Source: Salibaculum sp031581025
GTDB lineage: Bacteria > Pseudomonadota > Alphaproteobacteria > Rhodobacterales > Rhodobacteraceae
Length of the DNA: 62,609 nucleotides
Strand: one strand, 5' to 3'
Assembly: GCF_031581025.1 (NCBI RefSeq)
Contig: NZ_JAVLCA010000012.1
Positions 32,500-40,428 of the stretch are shown one piece after another. The notes below the pieces were generated by a model. It was not told the DNA's origin. It made no database searches and saw nothing but the letters and a program-made list of their open reading frames with translations. A program made the translations under genes and the position numbers. Position 1 is the stretch's first letter. Every line of letters begins with the position of its first letter.

Positions 32500-34671
32500 A
32501 TGGACGGAAACGACATTGATAAGGCGGGCAAGTGCCCTGTGATGCATGGCGGGCTCACGTCCGCCGAACCGTCGGTTACCGCATGGTGGCCAAAGACCCT
32601 GAACCTCGACATTCTGCATCAACATGACCGCAAGCCGGACCCGCTGGGCGACATCGATTTCCGCGAAGAGGTCAAGGAACTGGATTTTGACGCGGTCAAG
32701 GAAGACGTCAAGGCGCTGATGACCGACAGCCAGGACTGGTGGCCGGCCGACTGGGGCCACTACGGCGGGCTGATGATCCGTCTGGCCTGGCACTCGGCCG
32801 GGTCCTACCGCATCCAGGACGGGCGCGGTGGCGGTGGCCATGGCAACATCCGGTTCGCGCCGCTGAACTCCTGGCCCGACAACGGCAACCTCGACAAGGC
32901 CCGCCGTCTGCTGTGGCCCGTCAAGAAGAAGTACGGCAACAAGCTGTCCTGGGCCGACCTGATCCTGCTGGCCGGCACCATGGCCTATGAATCCATGGGG
33001 CTGAAGACCTACGGTTTCTCCTTCGGGCGCGAGGATATCTGGCACCCCGAAAAGGATGTCTATTGGGGCGCGGAGAACGAGTTCGTCGGCGACGCAAGCC
33101 AGCGTTACGAGGACATCCAGAAGCCGCACACGCTGGACCATCCGCTGGCGGCTGTCCACATGGGCCTGATCTATGTGAACCCCGAGGGGGTGAACGGCCA
33201 GCCCGACCCGATGAACACCGCCGAGCAGGTCCGCGTGACCTTTGCCCGCATGGCCATGAATGACGAGGAAACCGCGGCGCTGACCGCCGGGGGCCATACC
33301 GTCGGCAAGGCCCACGGCAACGGCGATGCCGAGGCGCTGGGCCCCGAACCCGAGGCTGCCGAAGTCGACAGCCAGGGCTTCGGCTGGGTCAATCCGCATC
33401 TGGACGGCAAGGCGACCAACGCCGTGACCAGTGGCATCGAAGGCGCCTGGACGACCAACCCCACCCAGTGGGACATGGGCTATTTCAAGCTGCTGTTCGG
33501 CTATGAATGGGAGCTGACCAAGTCGCCCGCCGGGGCCAACCAGTGGCGCCCTGTCGACATCCGCGAAGAGGACATGCCCGTCGATACCACCGATCCGACC
33601 AAGCGTGTCATGCCGATGATGACCGACGCCGACATGGCGATGAAGATGGACCCGACCTATCGCGCCATCTGCGAGAAGTTCATGGAGGATCCGGACTATT
33701 TCGCCGATACCTTCGCCCGCGCCTGGTTCAAGCTGACCCACCGCGACCTGGGGCCGAACATCCGCTACATCGGCCCCGATGCCCCGCAAGAGGACCTGAT
33801 CTGGCAGGACCCCGTGCCTGCCGGGCCCACAGGGTACGACGTGGCCGCCGTCAAGGCGAAGATCGCCGATGCCGGCCTGTCGGTGTCGGACATGGTCGCC
33901 ACCGCCTGGGACAGCGCGCGGACCTTCCGTCAGTCGGACCTGCGCGGCGGCGCCAATGGGGCGCGTATCCGCCTTGCCCCGCAGAAAGACTGGGTGGGCA
34001 ACGAGCCCGAGCGGCTGAACCTTGTGCTGGACGCGCTGGAACCCATCGCCAAGGAGACCGGCGCCTCGATCGCGGATGTGATCGTTCTGGCCGGGAACCT
34101 CGGGGTCGAGCAGGCCGCCAAGGCTGCGGGTGTCGACATCCAGGTGCCCTTCGCCCCCGGCCGCGGGGACGCCACCGACGAGATGACCGATGCCGAGAGC
34201 TTCGCCTATCTCGAACCGATGGCCGACGGGTTCCGCAACTTCATGAAGCAGGACTACGAAGTCGCGGCCGAGGAACTGCTGCTGGATCGTGCCCAACTTA
34301 TGGGCCTGACAGCACCCGAGATGACCACTCTGCTCGGGGGCATGCGGGTTCTGGGCACCAACCACGGCGGCACCGGGCACGGGGTCTTCACAAAGACGCC
34401 GGGCGCGCTGACGACGGATTTCTTCGAGACCCTGACCGACATGTCCTACAAGTGGGAGCCGACGGGCAAGAACGAATACGCCATCGTCGACCGCAAGACC
34501 GGCGAGACCGCCTACACCGCCACCCGCGTGGACCTGGTGTTCGGCTCCAACTCGATCCTGCGCGCCTATGCCGAGGTCTACGCCCAGGACGACGCGAAAG
34601 AGAAGTTCGTCAAGGACTTCGTCGCCGCCTGGACCAAGGTCATGAACGCGGACCGCTACGACCTGGCCTGA
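32500..34671 (+). CDS. katG: Catalase-peroxidase
   Basis: Bifunctional heme enzyme that removes hydrogen peroxide; 723 aa with the usual tandem-duplicated peroxidase fold. The distal active site is Arg94, Trp97 and His98 (MIRLAWHSAG), the proximal heme ligand is His266 (GGHTVGK), and the Met-Tyr-Trp adduct partners are Trp97, Tyr225 (MGLIYVNPEG) and Met251 (RMAMND). The second, heme-free half has LAPQKDW and LGGMRVLGTNHGG. No signal peptide, so cytoplasmic. The ATG at 32500 has GGAGG upstream; the frame extends 20 codons further without family similarity. Divergent from oxyR. Confidence 0.96.
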   Translation: MDGNDIDKAGKCPVMHGGLTSAEPSVTAWWPKTLNLDILHQHDRKPDPLGDIDFREEVKELDFDAVKEDVKALMTDSQDWWPADWGHYGGLMIRLAWHSAGSYRIQDGRGGGGHGNIRFAPLNSWPDNGNLDKARRLLWPVKKKYGNKLSWADLILLAGTMAYESMGLKTYGFSFGREDIWHPEKDVYWGAENEFVGDASQRYEDIQKPHTLDHPLAAVHMGLIYVNPEGVNGQPDPMNTAEQVRVTFARMAMNDEETAALTAGGHTVGKAHGNGDAEALGPEPEAAEVDSQGFGWVNPHLDGKATNAVTSGIEGAWTTNPTQWDMGYFKLLFGYEWELTKSPAGANQWRPVDIREEDMPVDTTDPTKRVMPMMTDADMAMKMDPTYRAICEKFMEDPDYFADTFARAWFKLTHRDLGPNIRYIGPDAPQEDLIWQDPVPAGPTGYDVAAVKAKIADAGLSVSDMVATAWDSARTFRQSDLRGGANGARIRLAPQKDWVGNEPERLNLVLDALEPIAKETGASIADVIVLAGNLGVEQAAKAAGVDIQVPFAPGRGDATDEMTDAESFAYLEPMADGFRNFMKQDYEVAAEELLLDRAQLMGLTAPEMTTLLGGMRVLGTNHGGTGHGVFTKTPGALTTDFFETLTDMSYKWEPTGKNEYAIVDRKTGETAYTATRVDLVFGSNSILRAYAEVYAQDDAKEKFVKDFVAAWTKVMNADRYDLA

Positions 34672-34700
34672 TCCGCGCGATAGCATCGGAAAAAACGAGA

Positions 34701-34727
34701 AACGGCGCCCGCGGGGCGCCGTTTTTT
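34701..34727. terminator. Bidirectional terminator between katG and the E2 gene
   Basis: AACGGCGCCC (34701-34710) pairs perfectly with GGGCGCCGTT (34714-34723) around a 3 nt loop, and six T follow (34722-34727). On the other strand the stem is followed, after TCTCG, by another run of six T, so it can also end the leftward catabolic operon that finishes at 34744. Confidence 0.9.
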
Positions 34728-34743
34728 CGTGCAGCGGTCTGTC

Positions 34744-35625
34744 TCAGACCATCATGTTGCGGGGATTGCCGATCAGGGCAGCATAGTGCGCCAGGAACCG
34801 TGCGGCCTCGGCCCCGTTGATCACGCGGTGATCGTAGGACAGGTCCAGCGGCACCATGGGCACCGGGCGCGGCGTGTCGCCATCCCAGACCGTGACCGTC
34901 TCGGTCCGGGTGATCCCGAGGATCGCCACCTCGGGCGGGTTGACGATGGGGGTGAAGGCCGTGCCGCCGATCCCGCCGAGGTTGGTGATCGTCATCGAGG
35001 CGCCGCTCATTTCATCCGGCCCGATCTTGCGGGCCTGGGCGCGGGCGGCGAGGTCGGCAATCTCCGCCCCGATCTGCCACAGCCCCTTGGTGTCCGCATC
35101 GCGGATCACCGGCACCATCAGCCCGTGCGGCGTATCCACGGCGATGCCGATGTGGACATAGTCCTTGAGCACCAGCGTCTCGCCATCCGGCGTGAGCGAG
35201 GCGTTGAAGCGCGGAAAGGCCCGCAGGCTGCGGGCGAGGGCCGCAACGTGGAAGGCCAGAGCGGTCAGCTTGACGCCGCGCGCCTGCGCCTCGGATTTCA
35301 GCGCCTTGCGGAAGGCTTCGATGGCGCTGACATCGGCGCGGTCGTGATGCGTCACCGCCGGGATCAGCGCCTGCGCGGCGGCAAGGTTCTTCGATGCCAC
35401 CTGCGCGAAGCGGCTCATGGGTTCCTCACGCACCGGGCCGTATTGGCTGTGATCCACGTCCCAGTAGGAGGTGTCGCCGCCGGCCCCGGCAGGCGCGGCG
35501 GCGGGGCCGGTGATGTCCTCGGGGCCGATCGTGGTGCGGCCGAGGCGCCTGGCCAGGGCCTCGATATCCACGTCATTGTCCCGCGCCAGGCGGCGGGTGG
35601 AGGGGCTTGCGATGATGTCCGACAT
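34744..35625 (-). CDS. 2-oxoacid/acetoin dehydrogenase E2 acyltransferase lacking a lipoyl domain
   Basis: Acyltransferase core of a 2-oxoacid dehydrogenase-type complex, 293 aa. Residues 4-40 form a peripheral subunit-binding domain (IIASPSTRRLARDNDVDIEAL), and about 63-293 the trimeric catalytic domain, with ITNLGGIGGTAFTPIVNPPEVA and the active site DHRVINGA (His266, Asn270). Asn in place of the usual Asp occurs in some active E2p enzymes such as that of Azotobacter. There is no lipoyl domain; that is encoded two genes upstream (37073-38347). Last gene of the leftward operon. The acyl group transferred is unknown. Confidence 0.85.
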   Translation of the reverse strand: MSDIIASPSTRRLARDNDVDIEALARRLGRTTIGPEDITGPAAAPAGAGGDTSYWDVDHSQYGPVREEPMSRFAQVASKNLAAAQALIPAVTHHDRADVSAIEAFRKALKSEAQARGVKLTALAFHVAALARSLRAFPRFNASLTPDGETLVLKDYVHIGIAVDTPHGLMVPVIRDADTKGLWQIGAEIADLAARAQARKIGPDEMSGASMTITNLGGIGGTAFTPIVNPPEVAILGITRTETVTVWDGDTPRPVPMVPLDLSYDHRVINGAEAARFLAHYAALIGNPRNMMV

Positions 35626-35634
35626 GTCTACCCC

Positions 35635-37059
35635 CTACCAGCTGGCCGAGATATACTGGGTTTCCATGAACTCCAGCATACCCTCGTGCCCGCCCTCGCG
35701 GCCCAGGCCCGACTGTTTGACGCCGCCAAAGGGCGCGGCCGGATCGGAGACCAGCCCGCGGTTGAGGCCGACCATGCCGAACTCGAGCCGCTCGCAGACC
35801 TGCAGCGCGCGCTTGAAATCTTCTGAGAAGACATAGGCGACAAGGCCGTATTCGGTGGCATTGGCGCGGGCGATCACGTCCTCCTGGTCGGAAAAGCTCT
35901 GGATCGCGGCAACCGGTCCGAAGATCTCGTCATGCACGCAGTCGGCATCCTCGGTCACACCCGACAGCACGGTGGGCGGGTAGAAATACCCCGTTCCATC
36001 GGGCGTGGTCCCGCCGCATTCGATCTTGGCGCCCTTGGCCACGGCATCGGCGACGAAGGCGGCGACCTTGTCGCGGGTGTCGGCATTGACCAGCGGGCCG
36101 ACATCCACGGACGGGTCGGTGCCGTCGCCCAGCTTGAGCGCGGCCATGCGCTCGGTCAGGCGGCGAGTGAAGTCCTCGGCCACGTCCTGATGCACGTAGA
36201 TGCGGTTGGCGGCGGTGCAGGCCTCGCCAAGGTTGCGCATCTTGGCCAGCATGGTGCCCTCGACCGCGGCCTCGATGTCGGCGTCCTCGAAGACGATGCA
36301 GGGGGCGTTTCCGCCCAGTTCCATGGCCGGTTTCAGCACCTGGTCGGCGGCGGATTTCAGCAGTTTCTGCCCCACTCCGGTGGAACCGGTAAAGCTGACC
36401 ACCCGCACGCGGGGATCATGCAGCAGGTGATCGACCAGCGCGCCGGTGCGCTTGGACGGCAGCACGTTGACCAGGCCCCTGGGCACGCCTGCCTCTTCCA
36501 GCAGGGGCATCAGCGCCAGCATGGTGAGCGGGGTTTCCGAGGCGGGTTTGATGATCACGCCGCAGCCTGCGGCCAGCGCCGGGGCAATCTTGCGGGTGCC
36601 CATGGCGGCAGGGTAGTTCCACGGCGTGACCAGCACGGCCAGACCCGCCGGTTTGTGCTGCACCACGATGCGCGCGCCCGAGGCGGGGGCATGGGTGATC
36701 AGGCCATCGGCGCGCACGGCTTCTTCGGCGAACCAGCGGAAGAATTCGGCGGCATAGGCGGCCTCGCCCCGTGCATCGACGCCGGCCTTGCCGTTCTCCA
36801 GCGTCATCAGGTGGGCGAAGTGATCCAGGCGTGCGGTCATCAGGTCCCAGGCCTTGCGCAGCACCTCCGAGCGGTCGCGCGGGCTGCGTGCGGCCCAGTC
36901 GGCCATGGCCGCCTCGGCGGCATCGAGGGCGGCGTCGGCGTCGGCAATCTCGGCCGAGGCGACCGAGGCCAGGACCTCTTCGGTGGCGGGATTGATCACG
37001 TCGAACCGCGTGTCGGTCGCGCGCCATTCGCCGTTTATGTAGAGATCGGTATAGTCCAT
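35635..37059 (-). CDS. NAD(P)-dependent aldehyde dehydrogenase (succinate-semialdehyde type)
   Basis: Aldehyde dehydrogenase of 474 aa closest in pattern to GabD-type succinate-semialdehyde dehydrogenases. The nucleophile is Cys281 (GEACTAANR), the general base Glu247 (MELGGNAP), and the cofactor loop FTGSTGVG is at about 223-230. The oxyanion Asn is in TPWNYPAAM, and the late ALDH motif EIFGPV is kept. It lies between the two E2 genes with gaps of 9 and 13 bp, so it is co-transcribed. In that context it more likely oxidises the aldehyde released by the thiamine-dependent cleavage than serves GABA catabolism; this is inference. Confidence 0.85.
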   Translation of the reverse strand: MDYTDLYINGEWRATDTRFDVINPATEEVLASVASAEIADADAALDAAEAAMADWAARSPRDRSEVLRKAWDLMTARLDHFAHLMTLENGKAGVDARGEAAYAAEFFRWFAEEAVRADGLITHAPASGARIVVQHKPAGLAVLVTPWNYPAAMGTRKIAPALAAGCGVIIKPASETPLTMLALMPLLEEAGVPRGLVNVLPSKRTGALVDHLLHDPRVRVVSFTGSTGVGQKLLKSAADQVLKPAMELGGNAPCIVFEDADIEAAVEGTMLAKMRNLGEACTAANRIYVHQDVAEDFTRRLTERMAALKLGDGTDPSVDVGPLVNADTRDKVAAFVADAVAKGAKIECGGTTPDGTGYFYPPTVLSGVTEDADCVHDEIFGPVAAIQSFSDQEDVIARANATEYGLVAYVFSEDFKRALQVCERLEFGMVGLNRGLVSDPAAPFGGVKQSGLGREGGHEGMLEFMETQYISASW

Positions 37060-37072
37060 GTCGGTCTCCAGG

Positions 37073-38347
37073 TCAGAGCAGGTGGCGGAGCGGTTGCTCC
37101 ACCCGGCCCGCGAAGTCGGTCAGAAGCTGGATCGCGGCCCGGGCGTCCATCTGCGAGGGGGCGCATTCCAGCGTGAGGGTCAGGCCCGCCGCGTTCGGCG
37201 TCAGGGTCAGAACCGGAGTCGGCTCGCCGCCCATCTCGATGCTGCTCAGCCGGCTGCCGCGCAGGTCGCGCAGGACCAGGGCCGGCGCCTCCTTGGTCTC
37301 GGCGACGCCCGAGAGGGCGCGGTCGGCGGGCAGGGCATAGGTTCTTGTCTGTCCGTATCGCTCCACCGCGACGGGGCCGGACTCGGGCATGGAGGAGGCC
37401 GCCAGTGCGGCAAGGATGACATCGGCATCCGACAGGCCATGCGCCTCGGCCGCCCATGCCGCAAATCCCGGCATGCCATCTTCGGGGACCTCTGCCACAA
37501 GACGGCGGCTGGCTGCGCCTGGCTCGGCTGCGGGGGAGGCGGCGGGCAGGCTGCGCAGGGTTTCAAGATCGCTGACATGGTAGGGCTGCGGATAGCCCGC
37601 CTCGGCCAGACGGGCCAGGTCGAGCCCCTGTTCCAGCGCCAGCCGCCGCGCCTTGGGCGAGGCAAGGATGCGCCCGCCCGTTGGCCGCGGCGCAGCCGGG
37701 GCCGGTTTCCGGGCCGGTCTGGCCTCAGGCTCCGGCCTTGCATCCTGTGCGGGGGCCGCCGGGGCCGCGGCAGCCACCGACCGGGCCACCGGGCTGGCCG
37801 GGGCCGCCTCGCTGATGATGGCCACCGGGCCGCCCACGGGCACCTCTTCGCCCGCCTGTGCCAGTGTCGCGGCCAGGTATCCATCGCGGCCCGCCTCGAC
37901 CTCCATGGTGCTCTTGTCGGTCTCGACCTCGAACAGCACGTCCGACGCGGCGACCGCCTCCCCGGGCGATTTCAGCCAGCTGACCAGCAGCCCGCAATCC
38001 TGCGCCATGCCCAGTTGCGGCATGGTCACGGAATGCCCCTCGGGCAGGTCCTCTGCCGGGGGCTGAGCCGCCGGGGCCGGGGCCGCGGGGGCGGGCCTGT
38101 CATCCTCGGCGCTGTCGCTGATCCGGGCGATCACCGCGCCCACGGGCACATCGTCGCCTTCACCCGCCGTCACGCCGGTCAGAAAGCCCGCGGCCTGGGC
38201 CTCGACCTCCATCGTGGCCTTGTCGGTCTCCACCTCGAACAGGGCATCCCCCTTGGCGACCGCGTCGCCGGGGGATTTCAGCCAGGACACGATCTTGCCG
38301 GCATCCTGCGCCATGCCCAGCTGAGGCATTGTCACGTCACGCTGCAT
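37073..38347 (-). CDS. Double-lipoyl E2-like protein with degenerate catalytic domain
   Basis: A 424-residue protein with two lipoyl domains in tandem, lipoyl-lysines Lys43 (ETDKATM) and Lys145 (ETDKSTM), Ala/Pro-rich linkers, and a subunit-binding-like segment ILASPKARRLALEQGLDLARL (about 222-245). The C-terminal 170 residues follow the shape of an E2 catalytic domain, but the active-site DHRxxDG is replaced by APSQMDA, so the catalytic His is missing. I infer that it carries acyl groups while the separate gene at 34744-35625 catalyses transfer. It overlaps the E1-beta gene by 11 bp. Confidence 0.82.
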   Translation of the reverse strand: MQRDVTMPQLGMAQDAGKIVSWLKSPGDAVAKGDALFEVETDKATMEVEAQAAGFLTGVTAGEGDDVPVGAVIARISDSAEDDRPAPAAPAPAAQPPAEDLPEGHSVTMPQLGMAQDCGLLVSWLKSPGEAVAASDVLFEVETDKSTMEVEAGRDGYLAATLAQAGEEVPVGGPVAIISEAAPASPVARSVAAAAPAAPAQDARPEPEARPARKPAPAAPRPTGGRILASPKARRLALEQGLDLARLAEAGYPQPYHVSDLETLRSLPAASPAAEPGAASRRLVAEVPEDGMPGFAAWAAEAHGLSDADVILAALAASSMPESGPVAVERYGQTRTYALPADRALSGVAETKEAPALVLRDLRGSRLSSIEMGGEPTPVLTLTPNAAGLTLTLECAPSQMDARAAIQLLTDFAGRVEQPLRHLL

Positions 38348-39332
38348 GAATCATGTCCCCTGCACACAGTTTGCGCGCGTTTTCGGCCACGCCCTCGGGC
38401 GTCGGCACGGTGATGTCTTCCAGCGCCGGGCTGAAGGGCACGGGCACATCCATCGCCCCCATGCGCAGCACCGGCGCATCCAGGTGATAAAAGGCCTTTT
38501 CGTTGAGGCGCGAGGCGATCTCGGCGGTCACGCCGTAGCTCTGGTGGCCCTCGTCGATGACGATCGCGCGCGAGGTCTTTTTCACCGACTCAAGCAGCGT
38601 CGCCTCGTCGAGCGGCACGAGGGTGCGCGGGTCGATGACCTCGGCCTCGATGCCCTCCTTTTCCAGCATCGCCGCCGCCGCCTCGGCCACCTGCACCATG
38701 GAGGAGGTCGCGATCAGGGTGATGTCCGACCCGTCGCGCTTCACATGGGCTTCGCCGAAGGGGATCAGGACCTCCTCTTCCGGCACCGGGGCCTTGTCCT
38801 GGTACATCAGCTTGTCTTCGAAGATGACGACCGGGTTGTTGTCGCGGATCGCCGTCTTCATCAGGCCCTTGGCCTCGTAGGCCGAGGAGGGCATCGCCAC
38901 CTTCAGACCGGGGATATGGGCCACCAGCGCCTGCAGGCTCTGCGAGTGCTGCGCCGCCGACCGTCGTGTCGCGCCCAGATTGGTGCGCAGAACCATGGGC
39001 ACGGTCAGCTTGCCACCGGACATGTAGTGCTGCTTGGCCGCCTGGTTGCACAGCTGATCCATGACCAGGTACAAAAAATCGCCGAACATCAGGTCGACGA
39101 TGGGGCGCGCGCCGGTCATGGCCGCCCCCACGGCCAGGCCCACGAAGCCCGGCTCGGCGATGGGGGTGTCGATGACACGGCCCGTGCCGAACTCCTCGAC
39201 CAGGCCCGACAGGACCTTGAAGGGCGTGCCGGCCTCGGCCACGTCCTCGCCCATCAGGAAGACCGTTTCATCGCGGCGCATTTCCTCGGCGATGGCCTCG
39301 TTCAAGGCCTGGGACAGGGTGATCTCTCGCAT
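38337..39332 (-). CDS. Thiamine-dependent dehydrogenase E1 component, beta subunit (AcoB-like)
   Basis: Beta subunit of a heterotetrameric E1 of the acetoin/pyruvate/branched-chain 2-oxoacid dehydrogenase family; 331 aa. Family blocks include VFLMGEDVAEAGTPFKV, RVIDTPIAEPGFVGLAVGAAMTG, MVLRTNLGATRRSAAQHSQSL and PRTLVPLDEATLLESVKKT. The ATG at 39332 has AGGAG upstream; a longer frame overlaps the E1-alpha gene without homology. It follows E1 alpha by 10 bp. Similarity is greatest to acetoin-cleaving (AcoAB) type subunits, but a 2-oxoacid substrate cannot be excluded. Confidence 0.88.
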   Translation of the reverse strand: MREITLSQALNEAIAEEMRRDETVFLMGEDVAEAGTPFKVLSGLVEEFGTGRVIDTPIAEPGFVGLAVGAAMTGARPIVDLMFGDFLYLVMDQLCNQAAKQHYMSGGKLTVPMVLRTNLGATRRSAAQHSQSLQALVAHIPGLKVAMPSSAYEAKGLMKTAIRDNNPVVIFEDKLMYQDKAPVPEEEVLIPFGEAHVKRDGSDITLIATSSMVQVAEAAAAMLEKEGIEAEVIDPRTLVPLDEATLLESVKKTSRAIVIDEGHQSYGVTAEIASRLNEKAFYHLDAPVLRMGAMDVPVPFSPALEDITVPTPEGVAENARKLCAGDMIHAA

Positions 39333-39342
39333 TTCTCTCTCC

Positions 39343-40320
39343 TCAGTCCGCGTAGACATGCATGTCGACTTCGGACGCGTCGGGGTACCTGGCGGCCTCG
39401 GCATAGGCGACGGCCTCGGTGGCATCCTTGTCGATCTCGGCATTCATCGCCTCGATCTCTTCTTCGGTGGCGATGCCCTGTTCGACGAGGTAGCCGCGAA
39501 AGCGCACGATCGGGTCGCGGTTGTCCTTCCAGTCCTTTTCCTCGTCCTTGGAGCGGTAGTAGGCGCGGTTGATGTCGCCCACGTGGTGGCCGTGATAGCG
39601 ATAGGTCTCCAACTCGATGAAGAACGGGCCCTCGCCGCGGCGCGCACGGGCAACCAGTTTCTGCGTCAGTTCGTTGACCGCCAACACATTCTGGCCGTCG
39701 ATCTTGAAGGCCTCGATGCCGAAGGCCTCGGCCCGCGCGGTGATGGAACCGGCGGCGATCTCCTCGGTCTTGGTGTATTCGGAATAGCCGTTGTTCTCGC
39801 AGGCATAGATGACGGGCAGGTTCCACAGTGCGGCCATGTTCATGACCTCGTAGAGCAGCCCCTGCGCCGTGGCCCCGTCGCCGAAGAAGCAGACGGTCAC
39901 GTCCTCCGCGCCCTGCAGTTTCGCGCGCAGGGCCGAGCCCGTGGCGATCCCCATGGAGCCGCCCACGATGGCATTGGCGCCCAGGTTGCCGTGGCTCTGG
40001 TCGGCGATGTGCATCGAGCCGCCCTTGCCCCGGCAATAGCCCTCTTCCTTGCCCAGAAGCTCGCAGAACATCTCCTTGAACTCGGCGCCCTTGGCCACGC
40101 AGTGGCCGTGGCCGCGGTGGGTCGAGGTGATGCGGTCGGAATCGGTCAGGGCCTCGCAGATGCCCACGGCCACGGCCTCTTCGCCGGAATACATATGGGT
40201 CAGCCCCGGCATCTTGGCCGAGAGGTAGAGCTGGTTCGCATTGTCCTCGAAGGTGCGGATGCGCACCATCTGGCGGTACATGCGAAGGTAATCTTCGGTG
40301 TTGGTCTTGGCCTTGGCCAT
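39343..40320 (-). CDS. Thiamine-dependent dehydrogenase E1 component, alpha subunit (AcoA-like)
   Basis: TPP-binding alpha subunit of the E1 enzyme, 325 aa. The cofactor motif GDGATAQGLLYEVMNMA...ENN is at about residues 158-185. THRGHGHCVAKGA, GYCRGKGGSMHIAD and GANAIVGGSMGIATG are typical of the acetoin dehydrogenase-like branch, as is the short N-terminus. It would decarboxylate or cleave a 2-oxoacid or vicinal diketone/hydroxyketone and pass the acyl group to the lipoyl arm. No dihydrolipoyl dehydrogenase (E3) is nearby; the complex must borrow one. A REP-like repeat separates it from the upstream hydrolase gene. Confidence 0.88.
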   Translation of the reverse strand: MAKAKTNTEDYLRMYRQMVRIRTFEDNANQLYLSAKMPGLTHMYSGEEAVAVGICEALTDSDRITSTHRGHGHCVAKGAEFKEMFCELLGKEEGYCRGKGGSMHIADQSHGNLGANAIVGGSMGIATGSALRAKLQGAEDVTVCFFGDGATAQGLLYEVMNMAALWNLPVIYACENNGYSEYTKTEEIAAGSITARAEAFGIEAFKIDGQNVLAVNELTQKLVARARRGEGPFFIELETYRYHGHHVGDINRAYYRSKDEEKDWKDNRDPIVRFRGYLVEQGIATEEEIEAMNAEIDKDATEAVAYAEAARYPDASEVDMHVYAD

Positions 40321-40353
40321 TGTCAGTGTCCTTTGCGGGGCGACCGTCGGGGG

Positions 40354-40406
40354 TTCTTCTGGCCGCAAGTATCCTCGGGGGGTGTGGGGGGCAGACAGCC
40401 CCCCAC
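40354..40406. repeat. REP-like intergenic repeat, copy A
   Basis: The sequence begins TTCTTCTGGCC, continues with CAAGTATCCTCGGGGGG, and ends in a hairpin GTGGGGGGC (40384-40392) / GCCCCCCAC (40398-40406). It resembles the copies at 55220 and 56295. It lies between the M24 and E1-alpha genes within an apparent operon and may act as a transcript-stability or attenuation element. Confidence 0.6.
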
Positions 40407-40428
40407 GTTTCCTGCTGCAACGGCTGGG

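Noticed and set aside
34744..35625. Reading the E2 catalytic domain as inactive because DHRxxDG is DHRVINGA.
   Set aside because: Asn at this position is known in catalytically active E2p proteins such as that of Azotobacter vinelandii; the catalytic His266 is present.
35635..37059. Assignment as gabD in GABA catabolism.
   Set aside because: No GABA transaminase or transporter nearby; the gene is embedded in the E1/E2 operon, so the specific name would overstate the evidence.
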